A stretch of DNA of 64,000 nt from Paenibacillus sp. FSL R5-0345 (GTDB lineage Bacteria; Bacillota; Bacilli; Paenibacillales; Paenibacillaceae): NCBI RefSeq assembly GCF_000758585.1, contig NZ_CP009281.1, positions 1,364,001 to 1,428,000 on the forward strand. The letters run 5' to 3'. Below are positions 44,876 to 53,948 of the stretch, piece after piece (the stretch's first letter is position 1; every line of letters begins with the position of its first letter). The notes under the pieces are model-generated. The model was not told the DNA's origin. It ran no database searches and was given only the letters and a program-made list of their open reading frames with translations. A program made the translations under genes and the position numbers.

Positions 44876-45655
44876 TTATGCAAAAGAAGATAATAGTTGG
44901 TTGAATCTATCACGCTCCTCCAAAAAAGGGCAATGGCTGCTGTATTGGAATGGAACTAATTGCGAATTTTTAATCAGCTTATTTGTTTCCTGAGCTTGGG
45001 TAAACGGAACGACTTTATCATGAATTCCATGAATAATTAATGTGGGTACATCGATCTGTCCAAGATCGTTGTAAACATTCTCGTCTCTTAGCGTGACCAT
45101 AATGGCGGAAGTCGACCAATTCGCAGCTTGTAAACCCATTAGAAAGAACCATTCGGATTTCGGTTCAGAAATGTACTGAAAGAAAAAAAGCTCCGTTTGG
45201 TTTTGCAGCATTTTTGGACGGTCATTGTTTGTATCTTCGATAATTTTATTCGTAAATTCTTTTGGAACGCTTGATGGAGACGCAGCGTCGATTAGGACGA
45301 GTTTAGATACCCCGTACCCTTTATAACGAGCCATATAACGAATTGAGATCGCGCCTCCGGTAGAGTGTCCTGCCAGTGTTATGTTTTTTAGCTGTAACGC
45401 CTCGATGACCATACGAAGATCATCTGCTAATCTATCGAAACCGTAACCATCGAATGGTTTATCCGAATTGCCGTATCCTCTCCAGTCCATTCCGATACAA
45501 CGATATCCGAGCTTAGGAAGGAAATTGAACTGATATTCGAACTGGTTATGGTTTAGCGGCCAGCCATGAATAAAAAGTATCGTTTTATTTCCCTTCGGAT
45601 TGATGTCCTCTATAAATACTTTTACGCCCGGTTCCACAGTAACGAAGTATCCCAA
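44876..45655 (-). CDS. Alpha/beta hydrolase
   Basis: 259 residues. The oxyanion block is LFIHGWPLNHNQF, the nucleophile elbow GHSTGG, the acid HGIHDKVVP and the final His SSHCPFLEE. It resembles non-haem chloroperoxidase-like esterases; the substrate is unknown. The start is set at TTG 45655, which has GAGGTG 6 bases upstream; a GTG three codons earlier overlaps that ribosome site. Confidence 0.82.
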   Translation of the reverse strand: MGYFVTVEPGVKVFIEDINPKGNKTILFIHGWPLNHNQFEYQFNFLPKLGYRCIGMDWRGYGNSDKPFDGYGFDRLADDLRMVIEALQLKNITLAGHSTGGAISIRYMARYKGYGVSKLVLIDAASPSSVPKEFTNKIIEDTNNDRPKMLQNQTELFFFQYISEPKSEWFFLMGLQAANWSTSAIMVTLRDENVYNDLGQIDVPTLIIHGIHDKVVPFTQAQETNKLIKNSQLVPFQYSSHCPFLEERDRFNQLLSSFA

Positions 45656-45805
45656 GAGTATCACCTCATTTTTAAAATGTACTTTCCCGTTAAGATATTC
45701 GCCCTAGGCAAGGTTAATGCCTAATTTCGGCGTCAAATTGGGGTTAGATAGTACGTAGAGATTTCTGCGGAATAGCAGTTCCTTTGGCAGTTGTTGTTTG
45801 AGTTA

Positions 45806-45834
45806 TTGACAGAATTTTGCAAATATCTTATATT
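45806..45834 (+). promoter_or_regulatory. Promoter of the T-box leader
   Basis: TTGACA (45806-45811) and TATATT (45829-45834) are exactly 17 bases apart, a near-perfect SigA promoter about 25 bases before the T-box stem I. Confidence 0.8.
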
Positions 45835-45857
45835 GAGCTTAATTAATAATTACCAAA

Positions 45858-46103
45858 TACGATGAAGAGGACAAGTAGATACGGAAATGCCGTTCAGGGA
45901 ACTGCCGGTTGGTGCGAGGCAGCGGGTATCCGAATCGAAAAATCACCTCAGAGCTGGCCCCCGAATTATAGTAGATGGGCCCGGGATTCTACCGTTACAA
46001 AGAAGCATCGTTGTTGGACGATGGCTAAGTGGGCGTTTATTATAAACGTCAATCAGGGTGGTAACGCGGAGCAGCTCCGTCCCAAATGGGATGGGGTTTT
46101 TTT
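45858..46103 (+). ncRNA. T-box leader, probable isoleucine specifier
   Basis: The T-box core AGGGTGGTAACGCGG (46055-46069) is followed by a terminator hairpin (CTCCGTCCC/GGGATGGGG, 46075-46096) and seven T residues. Stem I shows GAGGACAAGTAGAT on the left and the GGTTGGTGCGAGGCAG apical region. On the right strand AATCACCTC places ATC before the closing helix, giving Ile; this reading is tentative. Stem III is CATCGT/ACGATG near 46006-46024. An ORF read across this region is spurious. Confidence 0.85.
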
Positions 46104-46143
46104 GCGTCTTCATAAATTAATTATTAAATTGGAGGGTTATCGA

Positions 46144-46324
46144 ATGAGTAAATTGATGGTTACAGAACGTTTGACATTACGGCAAGTTAAAATTGATCAT
46201 GCTGAAGCTTTGGGTAAGGAGTGGTGCAGTTCAACAGGCAGGGTTAAAGCGCAGGAGTGCTTTTGATAAATTAGCAAACCGTAAGAAAGAACGATTAGTT
46301 TCGAAAAATCCGGAAAAACGTTGA
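46144..46324 (+). pseudogene. Disrupted ORF directly behind the T-box
   Basis: After a good ribosome site (GGAGG) an ATG opens a GNAT-like N-terminus (VTERLTLRQVKIDHAEALGK) that stops after about 40 codons. A second frame, open to a TGA at 46322-46324, carries a basic tail (KRRSAFDKLANRKKER). The two pieces look like the ends of one or two genes joined by deletion or frameshift. The intact ancestor was not recognised. Confidence 0.5.
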
Positions 46325-46347
46325 GCAGGTGAAAGGGGGATATTGTA

Positions 46348-47214
46348 ATGCAATTCAAGTTGTATACGGATGTGCATGAGTTTTACATTGATACCTATGA
46401 TGTGCTGATGCGTCATGAAGCGCAAAATTTGATTCCTCTTGGCAATATCATAATTGGGCATGAAGGAAAAGACAAAACAGACTGGCGTGACCCTGTAAAT
46501 TGGCTTATGGCAACGATTTCGGATGCTAAGGGTACACAACTTACCGCCATAATGACACCGCCACACAATATTACGCTTTATGCAACGGACAACAAAATTA
46601 ACCCAGAAGCTATAAACTGTCTGATAGATGGGTTGAAAGATCGTGAAATTCCAGGTGTAACAACCGAAAAAACCTTGGCAGAGTATTTTGCCAAAGAATA
46701 TACCTTGCGCAAGGGATTAACTTTTGAAACAACCATGAGCCAACGTATATATGAACTTACGGCAGTAAATCCAGACATTCAAAAGGCTGGTATCGTTCGA
46801 TTGCTGGATGAAAAGGATATTCACTTTTTCCCATACTGGGCTGAAGCATTTTATGCAGCGGCGAGTTATGGCAAAACAGAAATGTCCATCCCGCAAGATG
46901 CAGACCCTTACCTCTACCGAATAGCATCGAAAAAACTCTATATTTTAGAGGACAACGGGATACCCGTTTCTATGGCAGGATATACAAGGGTAATGCAGAC
47001 GGCTATTGGCGTGGCATTTGTATATACCCCTCCATATGAGCGCAGTAAGGGTTATGCTACTTCAATTGTGGCGCAAATAAGCCAACTTGCATTGGATAAA
47101 GGATTTACTAAGTGCGTCTTATATACGGATTTAGCAAATCCCACATCTAATAGCATCTATCAAAAGATTGGCTATATGCCAATTTGTGATTCTCTCCAGT
47201 TAAAATTTGAATAG
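46348..47214 (+). CDS. GNAT family N-acetyltransferase
   Basis: 288 residues with a C-terminal GNAT domain: GIPVSMAGYTRVMQTAIGVAFVYTPPYERSKGYATSIVAQIS (acetyl-CoA loop Arg-Ser-Lys-Gly-Tyr-Ala) and YTDLANPTSNSIYQKIGYMP. The N-terminal half resembles the GNAT-associated extension of FR47-like proteins. A GGTGAAAGGGGG ribosome site precedes it. It is the first intact gene after the T-box and so may be under its control. The substrate is unknown. Confidence 0.82.
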   Translation: MQFKLYTDVHEFYIDTYDVLMRHEAQNLIPLGNIIIGHEGKDKTDWRDPVNWLMATISDAKGTQLTAIMTPPHNITLYATDNKINPEAINCLIDGLKDREIPGVTTEKTLAEYFAKEYTLRKGLTFETTMSQRIYELTAVNPDIQKAGIVRLLDEKDIHFFPYWAEAFYAAASYGKTEMSIPQDADPYLYRIASKKLYILEDNGIPVSMAGYTRVMQTAIGVAFVYTPPYERSKGYATSIVAQISQLALDKGFTKCVLYTDLANPTSNSIYQKIGYMPICDSLQLKFE

Positions 47215-47222
47215 TAGAATGA

Positions 47223-47318
47223 TGCGGACAGGCAAAGTCAACTAATGGAGATAACCAATATGCGGAAATGGCAGATGAAATGTTGAAAGGGATTATGGAT
47301 TTGAAAGGGTCTGAATAA
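47223..47318 (+). other. Possible C-terminal gene remnant
   Basis: A 31-codon open frame without start, ending DEMLKGIMDLKGSE and a TAA, reads like a protein C-terminus. No family was recognised. It lies in the 260-base gap between the acetyltransferase and the Xaa-Pro peptidase. Confidence 0.2.
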
Positions 47319-47343
47319 GTCGAGTATGGTGCGGGAAAAAGAG

Positions 47344-47404
47344 AAAGCCCATCACAGTAAGTTGAAAGTGATTCTTTTCCAACTTATTAGGGATGGGCTA
47401 TCTT
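47344..47404 (-). terminator. Terminator of the Xaa-Pro peptidase gene
   Basis: Two-part stem: AGCCCATC/GATGGGCT outside and AGTAAGTTG/CAACTTATT inside. On the minus strand it is followed by a T-rich run. Confidence 0.75.
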
Positions 47405-47476
47405 TGATTCTAATATTTTTCGGATACTCTTGGTATCAATATTGGGCTCATATGAACTACGGCTATATTTTCTTTT

Positions 47477-48571
47477 CTACAAATGAAGAATAGTCAGTTC
47501 CTTAGGGAAGCTTGTTAAGGTCTCCGCACCTTCAGCTGTAATAATCAGATCATCTTCGATACGCACACCTGCTAGTCCGGGTACATAAATCCCTGGCTCA
47601 ACGGTGAACACGTTGCCGATTTCGATAATGTCATCGTTCTGTCCATGGAGTGATGGATATTCATGTACATCCATACCCAGTCCGTGTCCGACACGGTGCA
47701 AGAAATATTCTCCGAATCCGGCTTCTTCAATCACGTCACGTGCAGCTTTGTCGACAGAACCGAAAGGAGCTCCAGGATTGGAAGCAGCGATCCCAGCTTC
47801 GTTAGCAGCGAGCACGGTGTTGTAGATCGTGACAAGCTTGTCATCCACGGATTCAATAGCAAAGGTACGTGTAATATCGGAAGCATAACCATCAGCGTAT
47901 ACCCCGATATCAAACATCAGGAAGTCACCTGGCTGAATGACCCGGTTGCCTGGAACACCGTGAGGCAGGGCGGTTTTCGGACCAGAAAGCACCATGGTGT
48001 CAAAGGAAGGGCCAGAAGCGCCAACCTTTTTCATTAGATATTCTAGCTCAGCTACTAGATCGTTTTCTGTAACACCTGATTTTACATGGGTAAGCACGCG
48101 GCGCAAAGCTTCCTCAACTAGCTCAGCGGCATGCTTCATGCGCTTAACTTCATCCGGGGTCTTTTTGGAACGCATGCTGCGCAGCAATGGACCAATATCA
48201 CTAAATCGTTCCGCTGGAACGGCAGCGGTTAAATGTTCAAAACGGGCTACTGAGAAATGTTCCTTCTCTATGCCAAGAGTACCTATCTTACTGCTGCCGA
48301 AACAATCCTTAAGCAGGATATAGGGATTATCAGTGTCACTGTGGGTTAGGAGTTTGGTGACTGAAGAAGCGGCTTGAGCTGCTTCCGCATCTAGTGCGGG
48401 TAGAATCAGCATAGGCTCCTCTCCACGTATCAACAGCAGACCCAGGAAGCGTTCATGCGGATCGCTGGCGAATCCGGTTAAGTAGTAGACATGTTTGGGA
48501 TCTGTTACGAGGAGGGCATCAAGTCCTTCACTCGCCATTTGCTGCTCTAGGCTTGTCAGAGCGTTATTCAT
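47477..48571 (-). CDS. pepQ: Xaa-Pro peptidase (M24B family)
   Basis: 364 residues, creatinase-like N-terminal domain plus pita-bread catalytic domain. Dinuclear metal ligands are visible: two Asp in FDIGVYADGYASDITRTF, His in HRVGHGLGMDVHEYPS, Glu in FTVEPGIYVPG and Glu in VRIEDDLIIT. It cleaves X-Pro bonds in peptides; dipeptidase and aminopeptidase P forms cannot be separated here. Single gene with its own terminator. Confidence 0.9.
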   Translation of the reverse strand: MNNALTSLEQQMASEGLDALLVTDPKHVYYLTGFASDPHERFLGLLLIRGEEPMLILPALDAEAAQAASSVTKLLTHSDTDNPYILLKDCFGSSKIGTLGIEKEHFSVARFEHLTAAVPAERFSDIGPLLRSMRSKKTPDEVKRMKHAAELVEEALRRVLTHVKSGVTENDLVAELEYLMKKVGASGPSFDTMVLSGPKTALPHGVPGNRVIQPGDFLMFDIGVYADGYASDITRTFAIESVDDKLVTIYNTVLAANEAGIAASNPGAPFGSVDKAARDVIEEAGFGEYFLHRVGHGLGMDVHEYPSLHGQNDDIIEIGNVFTVEPGIYVPGLAGVRIEDDLIITAEGAETLTSFPKELTILHL

Positions 48572-48864
48572 AGTTGGTATTCCCCTTTCAACTTCACGAT
48601 TAGAACCGCAATATTCTTATTATAGATCAAAAATAGACTAGACGCACATGATGAACTACACCTATCGTTGGCTAATCACGACATCCCTATTCTAGAACTT
48701 AACCTTAAGCAGTAACGCATATTTGTTCATCTATACCATTAATCGTGAGATGTAGCTTTTCTTGAGACTACTAGTTGGTGTAACATAATCTTTAAATATA
48801 CTTCTCGTAAGGTTAGGTGGAAGCTTATTGGGGTACGGTTGTTGAGAGAGGAGTGATTCTTGGG

Positions 48865-49710
48865 ATGAAGGGTAAAATTGTACTTGTAACTGGAGCAAAT
48901 TCCGGAATGGGGCTAGCGACGACAGTTGAACTGGCTCGCAAGGGAGCCAAAGTAATAATGGTATGCCGCAATCGCCAGCGAGGAGAAGAAGCGCTTGCTG
49001 CCGCTAAACAAAAGAGCCACTCCGAGGATATCGAGCTGATGTTGTGTGATCTGGCCTCGCTGGAGAGCATTCGTAGTTTTGCGGAGGAATTCACCCGGAA
49101 ATATCCGATTCTAGATATACTCATCAATAACGCTGGGGTAGTCACGATTAAGCGTCAGCTTACGAAGGACGGCTTTGAGATGGATCTTGGTGTAAACCAT
49201 TTGGGGCATTATCTGCTTACGAATCTGTTACTGGAGCCTTTAAAGGTGGCAGAGCAAGGCCGTATCGTTGTCGTTGCTTCCGGTGCTTACAAAATAGGTG
49301 CACTTCACTATGAAGATCCAACCCTCGCACGCCGTTTCAATCCCGCCAAAGCCTACGCTCGGTCCAAGCTAGCTAATATTTTGTTCACAAGGGAGCTGGC
49401 TTTGCGTCTTCATGGTACAAAGGTGACTGTGAATTGCGTACATCCAGGAGCAGTAGGCACGAATATCGGTGTGAACCGAGAGACGGGCTTCGGCAAGTCG
49501 ATCCTTAAGCTGCTGTCATACTTCTTCTTAACACCCGAGCAAGGAGCCGATACAGCGATTTATTTGGCAACGGCACTTGAGCTTCGAGAAGTAACAGGAC
49601 AATATTATTATCGACGAAAGATTAAGCAGCTGTCTCCCAGAGCGCAGAATAGACAAGAGGCGCAGCGGCTGTGGCTATGGAGCCAGGAGCAGGTCGGCCT
49701 AAGTAATTAA
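48865..49710 (+). CDS. SDR oxidoreductase, retinol-dehydrogenase-like
   Basis: 281 residues. Cofactor motif LVTGANSGMGLATTVELA, NNAG in LINNAGVV, catalytic Tyr-x3-Lys in AYARSKLANILF, and the PG motif VNCVHPGAVGTNI. The architecture matches the RDH11-14-like SDR group, and no substrate is evident. ATG 48865 gives the usual short N-terminus; AGAGGAG is 11 bases upstream. A weak promoter (TTGAGA with CATAAT) may lie near 48763. The next gene begins 21 bases later. Confidence 0.85.
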   Translation: MKGKIVLVTGANSGMGLATTVELARKGAKVIMVCRNRQRGEEALAAAKQKSHSEDIELMLCDLASLESIRSFAEEFTRKYPILDILINNAGVVTIKRQLTKDGFEMDLGVNHLGHYLLTNLLLEPLKVAEQGRIVVVASGAYKIGALHYEDPTLARRFNPAKAYARSKLANILFTRELALRLHGTKVTVNCVHPGAVGTNIGVNRETGFGKSILKLLSYFFLTPEQGADTAIYLATALELREVTGQYYYRRKIKQLSPRAQNRQEAQRLWLWSQEQVGLSN

Positions 49711-49731
49711 CACATTTGGGGGAATCAAGGG

Positions 49732-50235
49732 ATGAAATGGGAGAATAGCAGGATTGAAGATGCAACACCTGCAGACTTAGCAGCTATTGTGGAGATTTAC
49801 AACTCAACGATTGCTGGACGGATGGTCACTGCGGATCTGGAACCAATTACTGTTGCAGACAGAGAAAAATGGTTCCTTGAACATAACAGCCATCATCGCC
49901 CTTTGTGGGTACTTAAGCAGGGGGATGAAATTGCGGCATGGTTCAGCTTTCAATCGTTCTACGGTCGTCCAGCGTATAATGCAACAGCAGAAATTAGTGT
50001 ATACGTGAGTGAAAAGTTCCGTGGTGATGGAGCTGGTAGAATTCTTTTGAAAGAGGCCATTGATAAAGCACCTAGTCTCGGCATTAAGAATCTAGTTGGT
50101 TTTGTGTTCGGACATAATGATCCAAGCCTTGGTTTGCTAGAAAAATTCGGTTTTAAGCAGTGGGGATTACTACCCGGTGTAGCTGAACTGGATGGTATAG
50201 AACGTGATTTGGTGATCATAGGACTTAAAATCTAA
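49732..50235 (+). CDS. GNAT acetyltransferase, phosphinothricin-acetyltransferase-like
   Basis: 167 residues of the PAT/YncA branch: [18 protein letters not shown] at the N-terminus, [21 protein letters not shown] as acetyl-CoA loop and [20 protein letters not shown] near the end. Such enzymes acetylate amino acids or toxic analogues such as methionine sulfoximine. It lies 21 bases behind the SDR gene with a GGGGG ribosome site. Confidence 0.87.
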   Translation: MKWENSRIEDATPADLAAIVEIYNSTIAGRMVTADLEPITVADREKWFLEHNSHHRPLWVLKQGDEIAAWFSFQSFYGRPAYNATAEISVYVSEKFRGDGAGRILLKEAIDKAPSLGIKNLVGFVFGHNDPSLGLLEKFGFKQWGLLPGVAELDGIERDLVIIGLKI

Positions 50236-50253
50236 TAGCCATAATTGAAACGC

Positions 50254-50598
50254 TTACATTTCAAGTGTTGAGCCTACGTTATTTGTGTCACAATCAATCC
50301 ATATTTTTGACCAACGCTGCAAATCTCGGATGACTGTTTCTAGGGCAAGTCCTTTATCCGTTAAGGAATATTGGATTCGCACAGGTGTCTCAGGGAATAC
50401 TTCTCGAAGAACGATTCCTTCCAGTTCCAGCTCTTTAAGCCGTTCGGAGAGTAACCTTCCGCTGATGGGCAAAGCTGCTTCAATCACATTGAAACGTTGT
50501 GGTCCTTGGAGGAGCTGGTAGATGATCAAACCTGTCCAACGCCTGCCGATAATATCCATACTTTTTTGTAGTTGGGGACATAAATCAGTGGACTTCAT
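50254..50598 (-). CDS. HxlR family transcriptional regulator
   Basis: 114-residue winged-helix regulator. The family start CPQLQKSMDIIGRRWTGLIIYQLLQGPQRFNVIE has the characteristic Cys near position 8, followed by ISGRLLSERLKELELEGIVLRE and a wing (VRIQYSLTDKG). HxlR/YodB-type proteins often sense electrophiles through that Cys. ATG 50598 is 6 bases from GAGGTG; a GTG three codons upstream overlaps the site. Confidence 0.88.
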   Translation of the reverse strand: MKSTDLCPQLQKSMDIIGRRWTGLIIYQLLQGPQRFNVIEAALPISGRLLSERLKELELEGIVLREVFPETPVRIQYSLTDKGLALETVIRDLQRWSKIWIDCDTNNVGSTLEM

Positions 50599-50689
50599 AT
50601 GGCTCACCTCTTAGTGAACATTATAAACGAAAAGACCAATAATTTAAACGAATTCCAAATTAATTCATTACTAGAAGGGATGATTGACA

Positions 50690-50950
50690 GTGGCTAAAAA
50701 AAAGAAAATGCCTACCACTCCGCGTCCTGCTGCGACCGATGCACCAGCTACGCTAAAAGACCTGCTGAGCAGTGATGTTCTAGGAAAGCTGAAGGCGCAA
50801 TCTGATGCGTTGAAAGCGGAAGAGAATGACCGCAAGGAAGCTGCTCGTAAAGCGGTTGAAGATCAGCGAAAAGCTGAGCAAAAGCGGCTTGAGAATGATT
50901 TTGCACATCTGTTGGAGAACAGTAGTCAGGATTGGCACAAGTATAAATAA
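50690..50950 (+). CDS. yqkE: YqkE-like small protein (DUF3886)
   Basis: 86-residue, highly charged, mostly helical protein with ATLKDLLSSDVLGKLKAQ and a Lys/Glu-rich coiled-coil stretch, ending DWHKYK. It matches the Bacillus YqkE/DUF3886 family of unknown function. GTG 50690 is 9 bases from AGAAGGGA; a TTG two codons upstream is too close to that site. Confidence 0.78.
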   Translation: MAKKKKMPTTPRPAATDAPATLKDLLSSDVLGKLKAQSDALKAEENDRKEAARKAVEDQRKAEQKRLENDFAHLLENSSQDWHKYK

Positions 50951-50982
50951 CTGCTATAGCTAGCGGAAATAGATCATGTGAT

Positions 50983-51013
50983 AAAGAGATGCCTATTAGG
51001 GTGTCTCTTTTTT
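50983..51013 (+). terminator. Terminator after yqkE-like gene
   Basis: AAAGAGATGCC/GGTGTCTCTTT stem with a T-run. Confidence 0.85.
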
Positions 51014-51062
51014 AATGTGATTTATAAAATTCAATTGTTTTAAATTTTACTATACGAAAGGG

Positions 51063-51091
51063 TTGACCCTCAAAGTGGGCTTAGGTATAAT
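51063..51091 (+). promoter_or_regulatory. Promoter of the siderophore importer operon
   Basis: TTGACC (51063-51068), 17-base spacer, TATAAT (51086-51091). Confidence 0.85.
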
Positions 51092-51106
51092 CGAACATAG
51101 TGCAAA

Positions 51107-51121
51107 TGAAAATCATTATCA
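51107..51121 (+). promoter_or_regulatory. Fur box
   Basis: TGAAAATCATTATCA matches the 7-1-7 Fur consensus TGATAATNATTATCA with one mismatch. It lies over the start of transcription of the iron-siderophore importer, so iron repression is expected. Confidence 0.88.
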
Positions 51122-51182
51122 ATACCGATAATATCATCTATTTCTCAAACTATTTAACTATTAAACAGATAAGGAACAACTC

Positions 51183-52130
51183 ATGAAACTAAAATATTTG
51201 TCCCTACTTCTAATAGTATTCTCATTTATATCTTTGTTTATAGGCGTAAAAGATATTTCACCTTTGGATCTTTTTTCGCTTACGGAATCTCAGATGCAGA
51301 CTCTGCTAGTCAGCCGGATTCCACGCTTAGCTGCACTGATTATAGCTGGTGTAAGCATGAGTATTGCCGGATTAATTATGCAGCAATTATCACGAAATAA
51401 ATTCGTTTCTCCCACTACAGCGGGCACGATGGATTCCGCGAAATTCGGTATTCTCGTGTCCCTGATGCTGTTCACAGGGGCGACGCCGATGCAGAAGCTG
51501 CTCGTTGCTTTTGTTTTTGCCCTATTGGGAACATTTATATTTATGAGAATCTTGGATCGGATCAAGTTCAAGGATAGTATTTTCATCCCGCTGGTCGGAC
51601 TCATGTTCGGGAACATTGTAGGCTCGATTACTACATTTTTTGCTTACAAAAATGATTTGGTTCAGAATATCTCGTCTTGGATGCTTGGCGATTTCTCAAC
51701 GATTATTAAGGGTCAATACGAATTAATCTATATCAGTATTCCGCTTGTTATTCTCGCGTATGTTTTCGCCAATAAGTTCACCGTTGCCGGTATGGGGGAG
51801 GATTTCTCCGTTAATCTCGGTATGAACTACAAAGCGGTTGTGAACGTAGGATTGGTGATTGTAGCGTTAATCTCTTCAGTAGTTATTTTAACCGTAGGTA
51901 CAATTCCTTTCCTAGGTCTTGTTGTACCTAACATAGTAACGCTATACATAGGCGATAACTTGAAAAAAAATCTGGCGCATACTGCCATTCTCGGCGCGGT
52001 GTTCCTCCTGTTCTGTGATATTCTGGGCAGGCTCATTATATATCCATACGAAATATCAATCAGTCTCACGGTAGGCGTCATCGGAAGTGGTCTGTTTATC
52101 TACTTGCTGATGAGAAGAAAGGCGAATTAG
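51183..52130 (+). CDS. yclN: Siderophore ABC transporter permease (YclN-like)
   Basis: 315-residue FecCD-type permease with about nine or ten helices. Family blocks are SRIPRLAALIIAGVSMSIAGLIMQQLSRNKFVSPTTAGT and, near the end, GTIPFLGLVVPNIVTLYIGDN. The gene order permease-permease-ATPase-binding protein matches B. subtilis yclNOPQ (petrobactin import). A Fur box controls it. Confidence 0.9.
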   Translation: MKLKYLSLLLIVFSFISLFIGVKDISPLDLFSLTESQMQTLLVSRIPRLAALIIAGVSMSIAGLIMQQLSRNKFVSPTTAGTMDSAKFGILVSLMLFTGATPMQKLLVAFVFALLGTFIFMRILDRIKFKDSIFIPLVGLMFGNIVGSITTFFAYKNDLVQNISSWMLGDFSTIIKGQYELIYISIPLVILAYVFANKFTVAGMGEDFSVNLGMNYKAVVNVGLVIVALISSVVILTVGTIPFLGLVVPNIVTLYIGDNLKKNLAHTAILGAVFLLFCDILGRLIIYPYEISISLTVGVIGSGLFIYLLMRRKAN

Positions 52131-52132
52131 TG

Positions 52133-53077
52133 ATGAAGACGAAACTAACTATATTATCCTTAAGCGCTGTTGCTCTCATCGTCTTGTTTATGACCTATCA
52201 TGTTATGGGCAATTGGGATTATGTTCTACCCAGTCGAGGGAGAAAGCTGGCGGCCATTTTAATTACCGGAGCGGTGATAGCTGTCTCTACCGTAGTTTTT
52301 CAGAGCATTACGAACAATCGGATTTTGACACCTAGTATTCTGGGGCTAGACTCTTTGTACATGTTGATCCAGACGTTCGGTGTATACGCCCTAGGCTCAT
52401 CAAATATGACGTTTATGAATAAAAATGTGAATTTCTTGTTCTCAGCTTGCATCATGGTTCTGTTCTCAGGTGTGCTGTATAAGCTAATGTTCCGAAGAGA
52501 GGGTCAAAACATATACTTCCTGCTGCTCGTAGGACTTATTATGGGGACGATGTTCCAGAGTGCATCTTCTTTTATGGAAGTGCTCATTGATCCGAATGAA
52601 TTCCTGATTCTGCAAGGAAAAATGTTCGCCAGCTTCAACAACGTCAGCAGTGATCTACTGATATTGTCTACAGTTGTTCTAGCGTTAACTACGCTGTATT
52701 TCATGCGATTTGTGAAGTATTTAGATGTTATTTCTTTAGGGAAAGATGAAGCCATTAACTTAGGAATCAATTATGACTATGTAGTCAAAAGGCTGTTAGT
52801 AATTGTATCCATCTACGTTTCAATATCAACGGCTTTAGTGGGGCCGATCACTTTCTTGGGTTTACTAGTAGCCAATGTGGGGCATCAGTTGTTCCGTACG
52901 TATAAGCATTCCTATCTGATTCCCGGCACGATTTTGCTAAGCATTATTGCTCTTGTCGGGGGACAGTTTCTAGTTGAACGTGTGTTTGGATTCACTACTA
53001 CGGTTAGTGTAATCATTAATTTTGCAGGTGGCGTCTACTTTGTCTATCTGCTGTTAAAGGAGAATAAGTCGTGGTAG
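52133..53077 (+). CDS. yclO: Siderophore ABC transporter permease (YclO-like)
   Basis: 314 residues, second FecCD-type permease, with SRGRKLAAILITGAVIAVSTVVFQSITNNRILTPSILGLD (family block, in parts) and GPITFLGLLVANVGHQLF near the C-terminus. ATG 52133 is preferred (AAAGG 10 bases upstream) over a GTG that overlaps the previous stop. Its own stop overlaps the next GTG start. Confidence 0.9.
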   Translation: MKTKLTILSLSAVALIVLFMTYHVMGNWDYVLPSRGRKLAAILITGAVIAVSTVVFQSITNNRILTPSILGLDSLYMLIQTFGVYALGSSNMTFMNKNVNFLFSACIMVLFSGVLYKLMFRREGQNIYFLLLVGLIMGTMFQSASSFMEVLIDPNEFLILQGKMFASFNNVSSDLLILSTVVLALTTLYFMRFVKYLDVISLGKDEAINLGINYDYVVKRLLVIVSIYVSISTALVGPITFLGLLVANVGHQLFRTYKHSYLIPGTILLSIIALVGGQFLVERVFGFTTTVSVIINFAGGVYFVYLLLKENKSW

Positions 53078-53826
53078 AAGTTAAGCATGTAAGCAAGCGT
53101 TATGGCGGAGTAACCGTTGTTGATGATGTGTCTTTAACCATTAAAAAGGGTGCAATCACCTCGTTTATCGGCCCTAACGGAGCTGGTAAAAGCACGTTGC
53201 TCTCCATGATCAGTAGACTTATCTCTAAAGACGCAGGAGAAGTACTGATTGAAGGGAAGGAAATTGGCAGCTGTAAGAGTAATGAACTTGCTCGTAAAAT
53301 ATCGGTGCTAAAGCAGTCCAATCATATCAGCGTACGCCTCACCGTGAAGGAACTTGTTTCTTTCGGAAGGTTCCCTTATTCACAAGGGAAGCTCACACCT
53401 GAGGATCGAGCGTTCGTTGACGAAGCGATTGCTTACATGGACCTTCAAGAGATGCAGGATAAATATATTGATCAGCTTAGTGGTGGACAACGTCAGAGAG
53501 CGTATATTGCGATGGTTATGGCTCAGGACACTGAGTATATTTTGCTCGATGAACCACTCAACAATCTGGATATGAAGCATTCTGTACAAATTATGAAGGT
53601 GTTACGCCGATTGGTAGAAGAGAAGGGCAAGACGATTGTGCTCGTCATTCATGATATTAATTTCGCTTCTTGTTACTCTGACTACATTGTAGCGCTCAAG
53701 AATGGGCGGGTAGCTTCATCGGGTACGGTGGATGAAATTATTGATACTGTAGTGCTTAGGGATGTATATGACATGGATATCCCTATAGAAACAATAGGTG
53801 GTCGTAAAATTGGTGTCTATTTTTAA
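53071..53826 (+). CDS. yclP: Siderophore ABC transporter ATPase (YclP-like)
   Basis: 251 residues. Walker A GPNGAGKST, Q-loop VLKQSNHISV, signature LSGGQRQRAYIAMVMAQ, Walker B ILLDEPLNNLD, H-loop IHDINFA, all typical of FecE/FepC-type ATPases. It starts at GTG with AAGGAG 8 bases upstream, overlapping the permease stop by 7 bases. It energises ferric-siderophore uptake with the two permeases. Confidence 0.92.
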   Translation: MVEVKHVSKRYGGVTVVDDVSLTIKKGAITSFIGPNGAGKSTLLSMISRLISKDAGEVLIEGKEIGSCKSNELARKISVLKQSNHISVRLTVKELVSFGRFPYSQGKLTPEDRAFVDEAIAYMDLQEMQDKYIDQLSGGQRQRAYIAMVMAQDTEYILLDEPLNNLDMKHSVQIMKVLRRLVEEKGKTIVLVIHDINFASCYSDYIVALKNGRVASSGTVDEIIDTVVLRDVYDMDIPIETIGGRKIGVYF

Positions 53827-53948
53827 ACAAGACGCCGTTTATATTCGGAAATTATTATGACGTAACGCTAGAAGTGATAGGCGCCAGCTTCTTGACGAAT
53901 ACGCGAATAATTCAAATAGCTTGACTATAAATTATAGGGGTGAATATT

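Noticed and set aside
45862..46266. A 134-codon ORF across the region before the acetyltransferase
   Set aside because: It runs through the T-box leader (stem I, T-box core, terminator) and has no ribosome site; the RNA structure explains the sequence.
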